DNA of 64,000 bases from Rubrivivax sp. (GTDB lineage Bacteria; Pseudomonadota; Gammaproteobacteria; Burkholderiales; Burkholderiaceae_C). Below, in pieces: positions 8,921-17,947 of this stretch. The notes under the pieces are model-generated. The model did no database searches and was not told where the DNA came from. It saw only the letters and a program-made list of their open reading frames with translations. The position numbers were made by a program, and so were the translations under genes. Every line of letters begins with the position of its first letter. Within the stretch, counting starts at the first letter, position 1. The stretch covers positions 35,778-99,777 of the forward strand of contig JAHCKS010000009.1 in the NCBI GenBank assembly GCA_026125665.1, given 5' to 3'.

Positions 8921-9724
8921 ATGGACGCACTGCAACGCTTCCGCCTCGACGGCAAGGTGGCGCTGCTCACCGGCGGCTGCGGCATTCTCGGGCGGCACTT
9001 CGCCCAGGGCCTGGCCGCCGCCGGCGCCCACGTGGCCGTGGTCGACGTCGACGCGGCCGCGGCGCAGGCGCTGGCCGCGCAGCTGCCTACGCGCTCGATC
9101 GGGTTCGCCTGCGATGTCGCCGACGCCGAGGCGGTCGAGCGCTGCGTGCAGGCCGTGGTCGACCACTTTGGTCGCCTCGACGTGCTGCACAACAACGCCG
9201 CCAGCAAGTCGCGCGACCTGCACGCCTTCTTCGCGCCCTTCGAGGAGTATTCGTTGGCCACCTGGCGCGAAGTGATGTCCGTCAACATCGACGGCATGTT
9301 CCTGATGGCGCAGGCCGCCGGCAAGCGCATGGCCGCCGCCGGCAGCGGCTCCATCATCCAGACCTCGTCGATCTACGGGCTCGTCGGGCCCGACAACCGC
9401 ATCTACGAGGGCTCCGAGTACCTCGGCGGCCCGATCAACACGCCGGCGGTCTACGCCGCCTCCAAGGCGGCGGTGATCGGCCTGACGAAGTGGCTCGCCA
9501 CCTACTGGGCGGCGCGCGGCGTGCGCGCCAACTGCCTGGTGCCCGGCGGCGTGTCGAGCGGCCAGAACAGCACCTTCTCGGAGCGCTACGCCGAGCGCGT
9601 ACCGATGGGTCGCATGGCCCGGGCCGACGAACTCGTGCCGGCGCTGCTGTACCTGGCCTCGGACGCGTCGAGCTACGTCAACGGCCAGGTGCTGGCCATC
9701 GACGGCGGCTGGACCGCCTGGTAG
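8921..9724 (+). CDS. SDR-family oxidoreductase (PtmA-like)
   Basis: A 267-residue short-chain dehydrogenase. The cofactor motif is TGGCGILG, followed by DVDAAAAQ, NNAA and the catalytic set Ser (QTSS) and Tyr-x3-Lys (YAASK); the end is NGQVLAIDGGW. The loop GPDNRIYEG and the tail MGRMARADELV resemble flagellin-modification PtmA proteins, which accompany legionaminic acid genes in Campylobacter. It lies 16 bases after the aminotransferase and 3 bases before the flippase. The reaction is not assignable from sequence. Confidence 0.82.
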   Translation: MDALQRFRLDGKVALLTGGCGILGRHFAQGLAAAGAHVAVVDVDAAAAQALAAQLPTRSIGFACDVADAEAVERCVQAVVDHFGRLDVLHNNAASKSRDLHAFFAPFEEYSLATWREVMSVNIDGMFLMAQAAGKRMAAAGSGSIIQTSSIYGLVGPDNRIYEGSEYLGGPINTPAVYAASKAAVIGLTKWLATYWAARGVRANCLVPGGVSSGQNSTFSERYAERVPMGRMARADELVPALLYLASDASSYVNGQVLAIDGGWTAW

Positions 9725-9727
9725 CCC

Positions 9728-11245
9728 ATGGAGCTGATCCGCAAGCTGGGCAGCGGCTCGGCCATCTACGCCGGCACGAACCTGCTGCAGAAGGGCACGG
9801 CCCTGCTGCTGCTGCCGCTGTATACGACCTTCCTCGAGCCGTCGGCCTACGGCGTGCTGGCCATCGTGACGGCGACGAACGGGCTGCTCACGATCGTCTT
9901 CACGCTCGGCCTGACCGGGGCGGTGACCCGCTTCTACATGGAGTACCGCGGCGACGCCGAGCGCCTGGCGCGGTTCTGGGGCTCCATCCTGACCTTCGTG
10001 CTGCTGCTGTCGGCGCTGCTGGCCGCGGCCTTGCTGGTCGTGGGCGATGTCGTGCTCAAGCCGCTCATCGGCGACGTGCCCTTCTGGCCCTACGTGGCGC
10101 TGGGCGTGATGGCCACGTTCTTCCAGCCCTTCTTCACCACCTTCCTCGTCGTGCTGCAGACGCGCAACGAAGCGGCGCGCTACGCACGCATCTCGCTCGC
10201 CCACTTCGCGCTGACGACCGGCCTGACGGTGGCGCTGATCGTCTTCCTGGGGTGGGGGGTCACGGGCGCGCTGGCGGCCACTCTGAGCGGCGCGGTCGTG
10301 TTCTTCGCGCTGTCGTTCTGGCTCCTGCGCGGCGAGCTGCGCTTCGGCCTGCGGCGCGCCGACCTGCGCATCGCGTTCGGCTACAGCCTGCCGCAGGTCC
10401 CGCACGCGGTGGCCAGCCAGGCCAGCGCCATCACCGACCGCATCGTCATCAACGGCCACATCGGCACCGCCGCCGCGGGCGTCTACGCGCTCGGCGCCAT
10501 GGTCGCGCTCGGCGTCGACATCGTCGCGCAGAGCATGAACCGCGCCTACGTGCCACTCGGCATGGCGGCCCTGAAGGGTGGCTCGCCCGACGATCTCGAG
10601 CAGCTGCGCGCCGTCGGTGCGGTGGTGGTTGCGTCGTTCTGCCTGCTCGGCGCGGCAGTGGGCGCCTTTGCCGCCGACCTCGTGTGGCTGCTCGCGACGC
10701 CCCGCTACGCCGACGCGGCCCAGGTCGTGCCGTTGCTCGCCTTTGCCGGGGTCGCCAGCGCCGTCTACTACCTGCTCGTCAACGTCATGTACTTCGACTT
10801 CCGGGCCAATCGGCTGCTGCCGCTGGCGGCCTTCGCCGGCGCGGGGCTGAACGTGGGGCTGGCATTGGCCATCGTGCCGTGGCTGGGGCTGATGGGCGCC
10901 GCGCTGTCCGCGCTGCTCGCGCAGTGCCTCAGCACGCTGCTGATCGCGGCGATGGCCTACCGGTTCGAGAAGGTGCGCTGGCAGTACGGCCGCTATGCCG
11001 TCGCCTTCGTGCTGGCGCTGGCCACGGCATTGCTGCTGTCGCGCCTGCCCGCGGGCAGCGGCGTCGTGGCCGGCACGATCGGCATGGGCGCCAAAGCCAT
11101 CGGCGTGGCCCTGCTCGCAGCGGCCCTCGGCCAGCTGTTCTGGGGCCAGGGAACGATCCTCGGGCGGGCCCTGCTGCTCGGCGTGCGCCGGCGGCCGGCG
11201 GAAGCGGCGGCGCTTTTCGTCGCGCCGCGCCGGATCGGCGCATGA
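9728..11245 (+). CDS. wzx: Oligosaccharide flippase, Wzx family, copy 1
   Basis: A 505-residue integral membrane protein with about 12-14 hydrophobic segments and the N-terminal pattern of the polysaccharide transporter/MOP family (AIYAGTNLLQKGTALLLLPLYTTFL region). It should flip undecaprenyl-pyrophosphate-linked repeat units across the inner membrane. Its stop overlaps the following ATG as ATGA. The locus contains a second flippase (36946-38283) but only one polymerase candidate. The partner glycan of each flippase is unknown. Confidence 0.9.
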   Translation: MELIRKLGSGSAIYAGTNLLQKGTALLLLPLYTTFLEPSAYGVLAIVTATNGLLTIVFTLGLTGAVTRFYMEYRGDAERLARFWGSILTFVLLLSALLAAALLVVGDVVLKPLIGDVPFWPYVALGVMATFFQPFFTTFLVVLQTRNEAARYARISLAHFALTTGLTVALIVFLGWGVTGALAATLSGAVVFFALSFWLLRGELRFGLRRADLRIAFGYSLPQVPHAVASQASAITDRIVINGHIGTAAAGVYALGAMVALGVDIVAQSMNRAYVPLGMAALKGGSPDDLEQLRAVGAVVVASFCLLGAAVGAFAADLVWLLATPRYADAAQVVPLLAFAGVASAVYYLLVNVMYFDFRANRLLPLAAFAGAGLNVGLALAIVPWLGLMGAALSALLAQCLSTLLIAAMAYRFEKVRWQYGRYAVAFVLALATALLLSRLPAGSGVVAGTIGMGAKAIGVALLAAALGQLFWGQGTILGRALLLGVRRRPAEAAALFVAPRRIGA

Positions 11246-12762
11246 AGAACTCCGCCGAGGTCCTCGCGGCGATCCATGCGCTGGAAGAGGCCTTTCCGGT
11301 CGACACCTGGCACTGTGGCGACCTGCCCCTGTGGCCCTGGTATCGCGTGCGCCTGTACGTCGACGCGGTCAACGACATGCTGGCGGCGAGCCCCTCGTTG
11401 AAGCCGTTGGCACGCCTTCGGCACCTGGCCGGCCGCGCCGCACGTGCCGTCGGCCGCGTGCCCCTGGCCAGCTGGCGTGACCGCCGCAGCAATGCCCCCG
11501 TCCGGTCGGGCGCCACGGCCGTGCTGCTCAGCGACGGCATGTCGTTCACCCGGCTGGGTGAGGCCTGGTACGACCGTGTGATGGACCCGGTCCTGCAGGG
11601 GCTGGCGGCGCAGGGACACGCCGGCCTGAAGCTGACGCCCCTGGCCGAGGCCCATGTGCCGCGGATGGTGCCCTCGCGCTTCGTGCAGCCGCGGATCGAC
11701 CTGATCAAGCTGCTGGCCACGCGGCGTCCGGTGCGGCTTCACGCGCCGGGACTGGACGCGTTACGGCTGGCCGCCGCCGAGCGCTTCCGCGTCGCGGCAC
11801 CGGACGAGGCCTGGCTGCGTTTGCAGGCCGCGCGCTTGCAGGCGCTGGCGAGCTGGTTCGACAAGCCGCTGCGCGCCACGGGCGCATCGCTGGCTTTCGT
11901 GAACACCTACTACTCGCTCGAGGGTCAGGCGTTTGTCCTCGCCGCGCGGCGCCTGGGGCTGCGCACGATCGACCTGCAGCATGGCATGCAGGGACCCCAG
12001 CACGTGGCCTACGCCGGCTGGAGCCGCGTTCCGGCGGGAGGCTACGCGACGCTGCCCGACGAGTTCTGGGTCTGGAGCGAGGAGGATGCCGATGTCATCC
12101 GCGCCTGGGGCGCGCGGGCCGAGGTTCCGCATCGGCCGCGCGTGACCGGCAACTACTGGCTGGACCGCTGGCGCGACGAGAGCGAGCCCCTGGTCGCGCG
12201 CTTCCTGGCCGAAGCCGCCGCCCAGCGCGGCGGCGCCGAACGGCAGGTGCTGGTCAGCCTGATCTGGGGCGTGAGCGAGGACGAAGAGATCAACCGCCTG
12301 ATCGAGGCCGCCCGCCGGTGCCCACCCTCGTTCGGCTGGTGGTGGCGGCTGCATCCGGTCGAGGCGCATCGGCGCGCAGAACTGGCGGCAAGGCTGCAGC
12401 GGCACGGGCTGGACGGCAGCCGGGTTGGCGCCGCCACCGATCTGCCGCTGTATGCGCTCGTGCGCCGCGCCGACATTGTCGTCTCGCACTCGTCGACCGT
12501 GCTGGCCGAAGCGGCACAGCTCGGTGTGCCCTGCGTCGTCACGAGCGACTACGGTGCAGGGTTGCACGAGCGGCTCGTGCGCGACGGCCTGGCGACCCAT
12601 GCCAACGATGCCGCCGGCATCGCTCGCGCCATCGTCGCCGCGGCCGCCCGCACCAGGCCGGCGGCCCGTGCTGGCGGCAGCGCCGCGGGAAGCCTCGCGC
12701 AGGCCCTGCGGGACGTCACCTGCCAGGCACACGGTCTCGTGCCCGCGGAGGCACCAGCATGA
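11242..12762 (+). CDS. Possible GT-B-type glycosyltransferase of unknown family
   Basis: A 506-residue soluble protein. No named family is recognised with certainty. The C-terminal half has the look of a GT-B nucleotide-sugar binding domain: LQHGMQGPQH, VTGNYW, RLHPVE and VVSHSSTVLAEAAQLG, which resembles capsule and teichoic acid transferases of the KpsS/TagF type. The last part of a longer open frame is the real gene; ATG 11242 overlaps the flippase stop. Position beside flippase and nonulosonic acid genes makes it a candidate transferase for the CMP-activated acid; this is inference. Confidence 0.6.
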   Translation: MKNSAEVLAAIHALEEAFPVDTWHCGDLPLWPWYRVRLYVDAVNDMLAASPSLKPLARLRHLAGRAARAVGRVPLASWRDRRSNAPVRSGATAVLLSDGMSFTRLGEAWYDRVMDPVLQGLAAQGHAGLKLTPLAEAHVPRMVPSRFVQPRIDLIKLLATRRPVRLHAPGLDALRLAAAERFRVAAPDEAWLRLQAARLQALASWFDKPLRATGASLAFVNTYYSLEGQAFVLAARRLGLRTIDLQHGMQGPQHVAYAGWSRVPAGGYATLPDEFWVWSEEDADVIRAWGARAEVPHRPRVTGNYWLDRWRDESEPLVARFLAEAAAQRGGAERQVLVSLIWGVSEDEEINRLIEAARRCPPSFGWWWRLHPVEAHRRAELAARLQRHGLDGSRVGAATDLPLYALVRRADIVVSHSSTVLAEAAQLGVPCVVTSDYGAGLHERLVRDGLATHANDAAGIARAIVAAAARTRPAARAGGSAAGSLAQALRDVTCQAHGLVPAEAPA

Positions 12763-13379
12763 TCGCCATCATCGACTACAAGGTCGGCAACCTCGGCTCG
12801 ATCCGCAACATGTTCAAGAAGATCGGGATCGACAGCGCGATCACAGACGATGCCGCCACGATCGCCGCCGCGCCGCGCCTGGTGCTGCCGGGCGTGGGCG
12901 CCTTCGATCGCGGCATGGAGGCGCTGCACGACAGCGGCCTGATCCCGCTGCTCGAGCGCCGCGTGCTCGCCGAACGCGTGCCGATCCTCGGCATCTGCCT
13001 GGGCATGCAGCTGATGGCCCGCCGCAGCGAGGAAGGGGCGCGCCCGGGCCTGGGCTGGATCGACGCCGAGGTGGTGCGCTTCCGCCCGGCCGATGCTGCG
13101 CTGAAGGTGCCGCACATGGGCTGGAACCGCATCGTGCCGACGCGCGAATGCGCGCTCATGCGCAACCTGCCGGAGCAGCCGCGGTTCTACTTCGTGCACT
13201 CCTACCACGTGCGCTGCCGCGATGACGACGACGTCATCGCCACCACGCCCTACGGCGAGACGTTCCACTCGGCCTTCCACCGCGCCAACGTCTGGGGTGT
13301 GCAGTTCCACCCCGAGAAGAGCCACAAGTTCGGCATGGGCCTGCTGCGCAACTTCGCGGCCTGGAGCCCCGCATGCTGA
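12759..13379 (+). CDS. hisH: HisH-type glutaminase subunit for sugar amidation, copy 2
   Basis: A 206-residue class I glutamine amidotransferase with VDYGMGN-like IDYKVGN at the start, LPGVGAF, the nucleophile in GICLGMQ, and His/Glu in QFHPEKS. It differs throughout from copy 1 and so is not a recent duplicate. ATG 12759 overlaps the preceding stop, and its 3' end overlaps hisF copy 2 by seven bases. It should feed ammonia through that barrel to the amidotransferase at 15424-16560. Confidence 0.9.
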   Translation: MIAIIDYKVGNLGSIRNMFKKIGIDSAITDDAATIAAAPRLVLPGVGAFDRGMEALHDSGLIPLLERRVLAERVPILGICLGMQLMARRSEEGARPGLGWIDAEVVRFRPADAALKVPHMGWNRIVPTRECALMRNLPEQPRFYFVHSYHVRCRDDDDVIATTPYGETFHSAFHRANVWGVQFHPEKSHKFGMGLLRNFAAWSPAC

Positions 13380-14131
13380 GCCTGCGTGTCATCCCCTGCC
13401 TGCTGCTGCGCGGCAGCGGCCTCGTGAAGACCGAGAAGTTCAAGGGCGGCAAGTACATCGGCGACCCAGTCAATGCCATCCGCATCTTCAACGAGAAGGA
13501 GGTCGACGAGCTGGTACTGCTCGACATCGCCGCCTCGCGCGAAGGCCGCGCGCCTTCGTTCGCCAAGATCGAGGAGGTGGCGAGCGAGTGCTTCATGCCC
13601 CTGGCCTACGGCGGCGGCATCCGCACCGTGCAGGAGGCGGCTCGCATCCTCAAGCTTGGCGTCGAGAAGGTCATCTTCAACACCACGGCCTGGCGCTCGC
13701 CGCAGGTTCTGACGGATGCGGCGCGCGAGTTCGGTGCGCAGGCCGTGGTAGCGTCGATCGACGTGCGCCGCAGGATGTTCGGCCGCTTCGAGGTGATGGT
13801 CGAGGCCGGCACGCGCGCCACGGGCATCGACCCCGTCGAGTACGCCAGGCGCATGGAGACGGCCGGTGCCGGCGAGATCCTGCTCACGTCGATCGACCGC
13901 GACGGCACGATGAGCGGCTACGACCTGGAGCTGGTCAGCGCCGTCTCGGGCGCGGTGGGCATCCCCGTCATCGCCTCTGGCGGCGCCGGCAGCGTGCAGG
14001 ACTTCGCGGCCGCCAGGCGCAGCGGCGCCGCCGCCGTGGCCGCGGGCGCGATGTTCGTCTTCCAGGGACCGCATCGCGCCGTGCTGATCACCTATCCGGG
14101 TCCGGGTGAGCTGGCGCGTGCCCTCGGCTGA
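13373..14131 (+). CDS. hisF: HisF-type ammonia-channel subunit for sugar amidation, copy 2
   Basis: A 252-residue HisF-family barrel. The cyclase Asp11 position is Leu here as well (VIPCLLL in place of IPCLDV), while the later Asp (SIDVRR) and SIDRDGTMSG are kept. YGGGIRTV is the central phosphate-binding motif. Overlap with hisH copy 2 indicates coupled synthesis of the pair. It resembles the HisF2 of the Pseudomonas aeruginosa O5 locus, which works with WbpG on a diacetamido-mannuronate. Confidence 0.9.
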   Translation: MLSLRVIPCLLLRGSGLVKTEKFKGGKYIGDPVNAIRIFNEKEVDELVLLDIAASREGRAPSFAKIEEVASECFMPLAYGGGIRTVQEAARILKLGVEKVIFNTTAWRSPQVLTDAAREFGAQAVVASIDVRRRMFGRFEVMVEAGTRATGIDPVEYARRMETAGAGEILLTSIDRDGTMSGYDLELVSAVSGAVGIPVIASGGAGSVQDFAAARRSGAAAVAAGAMFVFQGPHRAVLITYPGPGELARALG

Positions 14132-14140
14132 TCGAACGCC

Positions 14141-15427
14141 ATGCCGCTGCGCCTGATGCTCCTGTTCGTGCTGCTCACGCCGCTGGCCGGGGTGGTGCAG
14201 ATGGAGCTGGGCAACTACGGCCCCAGCACGGGCCTGGTGGGTGACCGCAACGGCGCCTCGTGGGCCTTCCTGGCCTATGCCCTGCTCGTGCTGCTCGCGG
14301 CCTGGGCCGTCGCCGGCAACGCGCTGATGCTCGAGCGCGGCGACGCCGCCGGCCTCCGCCGGCGCCTGGACCCGGCAACCGCCCGCCGTGTCGCGCGCTG
14401 GGTGCTCGCCTTCAACCTGGGCTTCATGCTGCTCACGCTCTACCTCTTCGGCGGATTCGACGTGCTCACCGGCGATGTCGGCAAGGGCGAGTTCCGCACC
14501 ACACTCGGCGGGCTGGGCGCGTTCGCGTATCTGACGCTGAAGTGGTTCGCCCCCTCGCTGTTCGCGCTCGCGTGCACCACGCACCTGCTGGCCGGGCGGC
14601 CGTCCGAGAACCGGCGCCGGCTGTTCGCCGGGGCGGCGGTCACTTTCGTGACCGGGCTCGCCTGGGGCTTCAAGACGAGCGGCCTGTTCATCATCCTGCC
14701 GGGCATGTTCGTGCTGCTGTGGTCCGCCAGCCCGCTGCGCACGATGGGTTACTTCTTGCTGGCGCTGGGGCTGATGGTCGCGTCTTTCGCCCTGTTCGAC
14801 ACGCTGGAAGGCACGGTCTACGGCAGCGTCTTCGAGTTCCTGCTCGCCAGGTTCACTGTATTCCAGGGCGAGGTGTCCTGGTACCTGTGGGACCTGTGGG
14901 TGTCGGGCACGCCGATGCCCGACTACGCCGTGACGCTGCTCGCGGCGATCGGCGACCGCCTGTTCTCGCTGCTCAGCGGCATCACGCGCGCCGACTCCGA
15001 GCAGTGGATCCTCGCCCACTACGGCAGCCTGCTCACCTACACGATTGGCCACCCCATCGAAGGCATTGAGGGCGGCCACAGCGTCACGGGCACGCCATTT
15101 TCAGAAGGCCTGATCGCTGGCGGCCTGGCCGGCGCACTGCTGTTCGGCGTGCTGGCGGGCGTGATCTTCGGTTTCGTCTTCCGGCGTCTGCGCTCAGCCC
15201 TTCGGCGCGGGCGCCCGGTGGCTGTCGCGCTGTGGAGCAACTACTCGGTGTGGTTCCTCTTCGCATGGCTGAACAGTGGGGAGATCGTGCAGCTCTTCCA
15301 CATCTCGGTCTTCTTCGGCGCGGCCTTCTGCTGGGGCATGCTGCACGCCGTGCTGTGGCTGGCGAAGCCGCAGGGAAGACTCCGCCGCGCCGCGCGCGCC
15401 ACGACCCTGACCCCTTCGACACCATGA
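14141..15427 (+). CDS. wzy: O-antigen polymerase-like membrane protein (Wzy candidate)
   Basis: A 428-residue protein made mostly of hydrophobic helices (about ten), with a longer polar loop in the second half (around residues 260-320), the usual layout of Wzy polymerases. Wzy proteins have little sequence conservation, so the call rests on topology and on location between a sugar-amidation HisF and a WbuX-type gene. It should join flipped repeat units in the periplasm. Its stop overlaps the next ATG as ATGA. No second polymerase was recognised in the window. Confidence 0.7.
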   Translation: MPLRLMLLFVLLTPLAGVVQMELGNYGPSTGLVGDRNGASWAFLAYALLVLLAAWAVAGNALMLERGDAAGLRRRLDPATARRVARWVLAFNLGFMLLTLYLFGGFDVLTGDVGKGEFRTTLGGLGAFAYLTLKWFAPSLFALACTTHLLAGRPSENRRRLFAGAAVTFVTGLAWGFKTSGLFIILPGMFVLLWSASPLRTMGYFLLALGLMVASFALFDTLEGTVYGSVFEFLLARFTVFQGEVSWYLWDLWVSGTPMPDYAVTLLAAIGDRLFSLLSGITRADSEQWILAHYGSLLTYTIGHPIEGIEGGHSVTGTPFSEGLIAGGLAGALLFGVLAGVIFGFVFRRLRSALRRGRPVAVALWSNYSVWFLFAWLNSGEIVQLFHISVFFGAAFCWGMLHAVLWLAKPQGRLRRAARATTLTPSTP

Positions 15428-16560
15428 ACGCGAACACTTCTCATCGCCACCTCCACCAGGTCTGCACGCGCTGCGTGATGGACACCACCGACGTCGATAT
15501 CACCTTCGACGCGGCGGGCGTGTGCAGCCACTGCCACCGCTACGACCGAGTCGCCCGAGAGCGGCTCATCCCCCCGGCCGAGCGGCCGGCGCGGCTGGCC
15601 GCCCTGGTCGCCGACATCAAGGCGGACGGTCGAGGCAAGCCCTACGACTGCATCATCGGCGTCAGCGGCGGCGTCGACAGCACCTATGTCGCCTGGCTCG
15701 TGAAGGACCTCGGCCTGAGGCCGCTGGCGGTGCATCTGGACAACGGCTGGGACTCCGAACTGGCCGTGGCCAACATCGAGAAGACACTGAAGACGCTGGG
15801 CTTCGACCTGTACACGCACGTCATCGACTGGGACGAGTTCCGCGACCTGCAGGTGGCATTCCTGAAGGCGGCCACACCCGACGGGGAGGTACCCACCGAC
15901 CACGCCATCGCTGCGCTGCTGTACGAACAGGCGGCGCGGCACGGTTTGCGGCACGTGATCTCGGGAACCAACGTCGCCACCGAGGCGGTGCTGCCCGAGA
16001 AGTGGGGCTACGGCTACTTCGACTGGCGCTACGTGCGCGACGTGCACCGTCGTTTCGGCAAGCGCCGGCTAACCACCTATCCGCACTTCTCGCTGCTGAA
16101 GCTGGCCTATTTCATCTTCGTGCGCCGTATCCGCATGGTCTCGCTGCTCAACCACGTCGAGTACGACAAGGCGCAGGCGATGCAGCTGCTGCAGGACAAG
16201 CTCGGCTGGGTGTACTACGGCGGCAAGCACTACGAGTCCGTCTACACGCGCTTCTACCAGGCCTATGTGCTGCCGCGCAAGTTCGCCATCGACAAGCGCA
16301 GGGCGCACCTGTCGAGCCTGATCCTGTCGCGCCAGATGACGCGCGAGCAGGCGCTCGCCGCGCTGCAGGAGCCGGTGCACCCGGAGCGCGCGCTGCTCGA
16401 GGATCGCGACTACAGCATCAAGAAGCTCGGCCTCGATGTCGAGGAGTTCGAGCGCATCATGGCCAGTCCGAACCGGACCTTCCACGACTACCGCACGAGC
16501 CGGGGCTGGTTCGCGATCGCGAAGCGCGTGCTCAATTCCGGCCGCCGCCTCATCGGATGA
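15424..16560 (+). CDS. N-acetyl sugar amidotransferase (WbpG type), copy 2
   Basis: A 378-residue PP-loop ATPase related to copy 1 and to Pseudomonas WbpG. Zinc-ribbon cysteines lie at 14, 17, 34 and 37, and the PP-loop SGGVDST at about residues 82-88. It lies one gene downstream of the second HisH/HisF pair, separated from it by the wzy candidate. With WbpB/WbpD/WbpE homologues and a UDP-GlcNAc 2-epimerase elsewhere in the locus, a plausible substrate is a UDP-diacetamido-mannuronate. That assignment is inference. Confidence 0.9.
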   Translation: MNANTSHRHLHQVCTRCVMDTTDVDITFDAAGVCSHCHRYDRVARERLIPPAERPARLAALVADIKADGRGKPYDCIIGVSGGVDSTYVAWLVKDLGLRPLAVHLDNGWDSELAVANIEKTLKTLGFDLYTHVIDWDEFRDLQVAFLKAATPDGEVPTDHAIAALLYEQAARHGLRHVISGTNVATEAVLPEKWGYGYFDWRYVRDVHRRFGKRRLTTYPHFSLLKLAYFIFVRRIRMVSLLNHVEYDKAQAMQLLQDKLGWVYYGGKHYESVYTRFYQAYVLPRKFAIDKRRAHLSSLILSRQMTREQALAALQEPVHPERALLEDRDYSIKKLGLDVEEFERIMASPNRTFHDYRTSRGWFAIAKRVLNSGRRLIG

Positions 16561-17789
16561 AACCCCTGCGCGTGCTCTACCTGCACATGATCGGACCATT
16601 CGGTGGCTCCTCGCGCAGCCTGTTCGAGGTCGTGCGGGCGTTCCCGGCCGGCGCGGTGCAGGCCCACTTCCTGACGCAGCGAGGCACCGCGACGCCGTTC
16701 TTCGCGCAGCTCGGCGAAGTCGAGGAAGTATGGGGAATGGCGCGGCTCGACCACACTCGTGCCGGCCACTACCGGGGCCTGCGCTGGCTGGTGGCACTGC
16801 GCGAGCTGGCCTATCTGCCGGTCACGCTGGCGGGACTGCTGCGCGCCCGGCGTCGCTTCGGCGAAGTGGACGTCGTGCATGTCAACGACATCACCGGCGG
16901 CATCGTGCTCTGGCTGGCACGGCGCATCTTTGCCGCCCCGGTCCTGCTGCACGTGCGTGCCGTCGTGAACGAGGACCGCACGCTCGCGCGCACACGCTGG
17001 CTGCACCGGCTGCTCGAGAAGCAGGCCGCCTGCGTCGTGGCGATCGACGAGACCGTGCGCGCCAGCCTGCCATCGAACCTCGCGGTCCAGGTCATCCACA
17101 ACACCTTCGCGCCGGCGCGCGCGGCCGGCAGCGACCCGGCATTCGAAGTGCGCCTCGGCCAGCTGCGACCCGGGTCGTTCAAGGTCGGCTTCGTCGGCAA
17201 CCTGCTCAGGGTCAAAGGCATCCTCGACCTGCTGGAGGCGACGCGGCTGCTGCGCTCGCGCGGCGTCGACGTCGAGGTGCTGATCGTCGGCGACGATGCA
17301 CGCGACTCGCGCGGCCTGCGCGCCCGGATCCTGCGCACGCTGTCGCTGGCCCAGGACGTACGCGCCGAAGCCGAGGCCTTCCTGCGCCGGCACGACCTGC
17401 AGGACTGCGTGCACCTGCTCGGCTTCACGAGGGAGATCGCGCTCGCTTACCGCAAGATGGACGTGCTGTGTTTCCCGTCGCACCTCGACGCACCGGGCCG
17501 GCCCGTCTTCGAGGCCGCCTTCTTCGGCGTGCCGAGCATCGTCGCGCTGCGCGAGCCGCGGGCCGACACGCTGGTGCACGACGTCACCGGCCTGGCCGTG
17601 GCGGCCCACGCGCCTCAGGCGCTGGCCGAGGCGATCGAGCGCCTCGCTCGCGACCCCGCCGCGCGCCAGCGCATGGGCGAGGCCGCGCGCCGACTCGCCG
17701 AGAGGAACTTCGACGCCCAGCACAATGCCGGGCGGCTGCTGGCGCTGTACGAGCGGATCAGGCCCGAGGGCGCCACGCACGGCCCTTGA
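16557..17789 (+). CDS. Glycosyltransferase family 4
   Basis: A 410-residue GT-B enzyme. The N-terminal domain begins LYLHMIGPFGGSSRSL (acceptor-side glycine-rich loop). The C-terminal Glycos_transf_1 domain has VGFVGNLLRVKG, VLIVGDD, HLLGFTRE and the donor-binding segment PVFEAAFFGVPSI, with a Glu of the EX7E type. ATG 16557 overlaps the amidotransferase stop. It would add one sugar of the repeat unit on the cytoplasmic side; donor and linkage are unknown. Confidence 0.88.
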   Translation: MKPLRVLYLHMIGPFGGSSRSLFEVVRAFPAGAVQAHFLTQRGTATPFFAQLGEVEEVWGMARLDHTRAGHYRGLRWLVALRELAYLPVTLAGLLRARRRFGEVDVVHVNDITGGIVLWLARRIFAAPVLLHVRAVVNEDRTLARTRWLHRLLEKQAACVVAIDETVRASLPSNLAVQVIHNTFAPARAAGSDPAFEVRLGQLRPGSFKVGFVGNLLRVKGILDLLEATRLLRSRGVDVEVLIVGDDARDSRGLRARILRTLSLAQDVRAEAEAFLRRHDLQDCVHLLGFTREIALAYRKMDVLCFPSHLDAPGRPVFEAAFFGVPSIVALREPRADTLVHDVTGLAVAAHAPQALAEAIERLARDPAARQRMGEAARRLAERNFDAQHNAGRLLALYERIRPEGATHGP

Positions 17790-17947
17790 TGCCCGCAGCC
17801 GGCTGCGGCCGCGCGCTGGCCCGCGCAAGGGGGCGCGACGGCGTCGCGCTCGTCGAGCGGCTCCCGGCGCCCCCACAGCAGCCTGCAGCGCCCGCCCCCG
17901 CTTCGACCGGCCCTCACCGCACAGCAGTCAAGAACGCAGAGCAACCG
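17790..17947. repeat. Gene-free gap with strong inverted repeats
   Basis: This 158-base gap breaks an otherwise overlapping gene row. An 8-base arm at 17829-17836 (GGGGGCGC) is matched by its complement at 17867-17874. Nested in it, 17833-17849 is a 17-base palindrome about a central G. There is no T-run, so a classical intrinsic terminator is unlikely; an mRNA-processing or attenuation structure, or a small interspersed repeat, are alternatives. Confidence 0.4.

Noticed and set aside
8651-10459. Long reverse-strand open frame of 602 codons
   Set aside because: It is antisense to the SDR and flippase genes, with no recognisable motif.
5389-14131. HisH and HisF pairs as histidine biosynthesis genes
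   Set aside because: No other his genes are nearby, both HisF copies lack Asp11, and each pair sits with a sugar amidotransferase.
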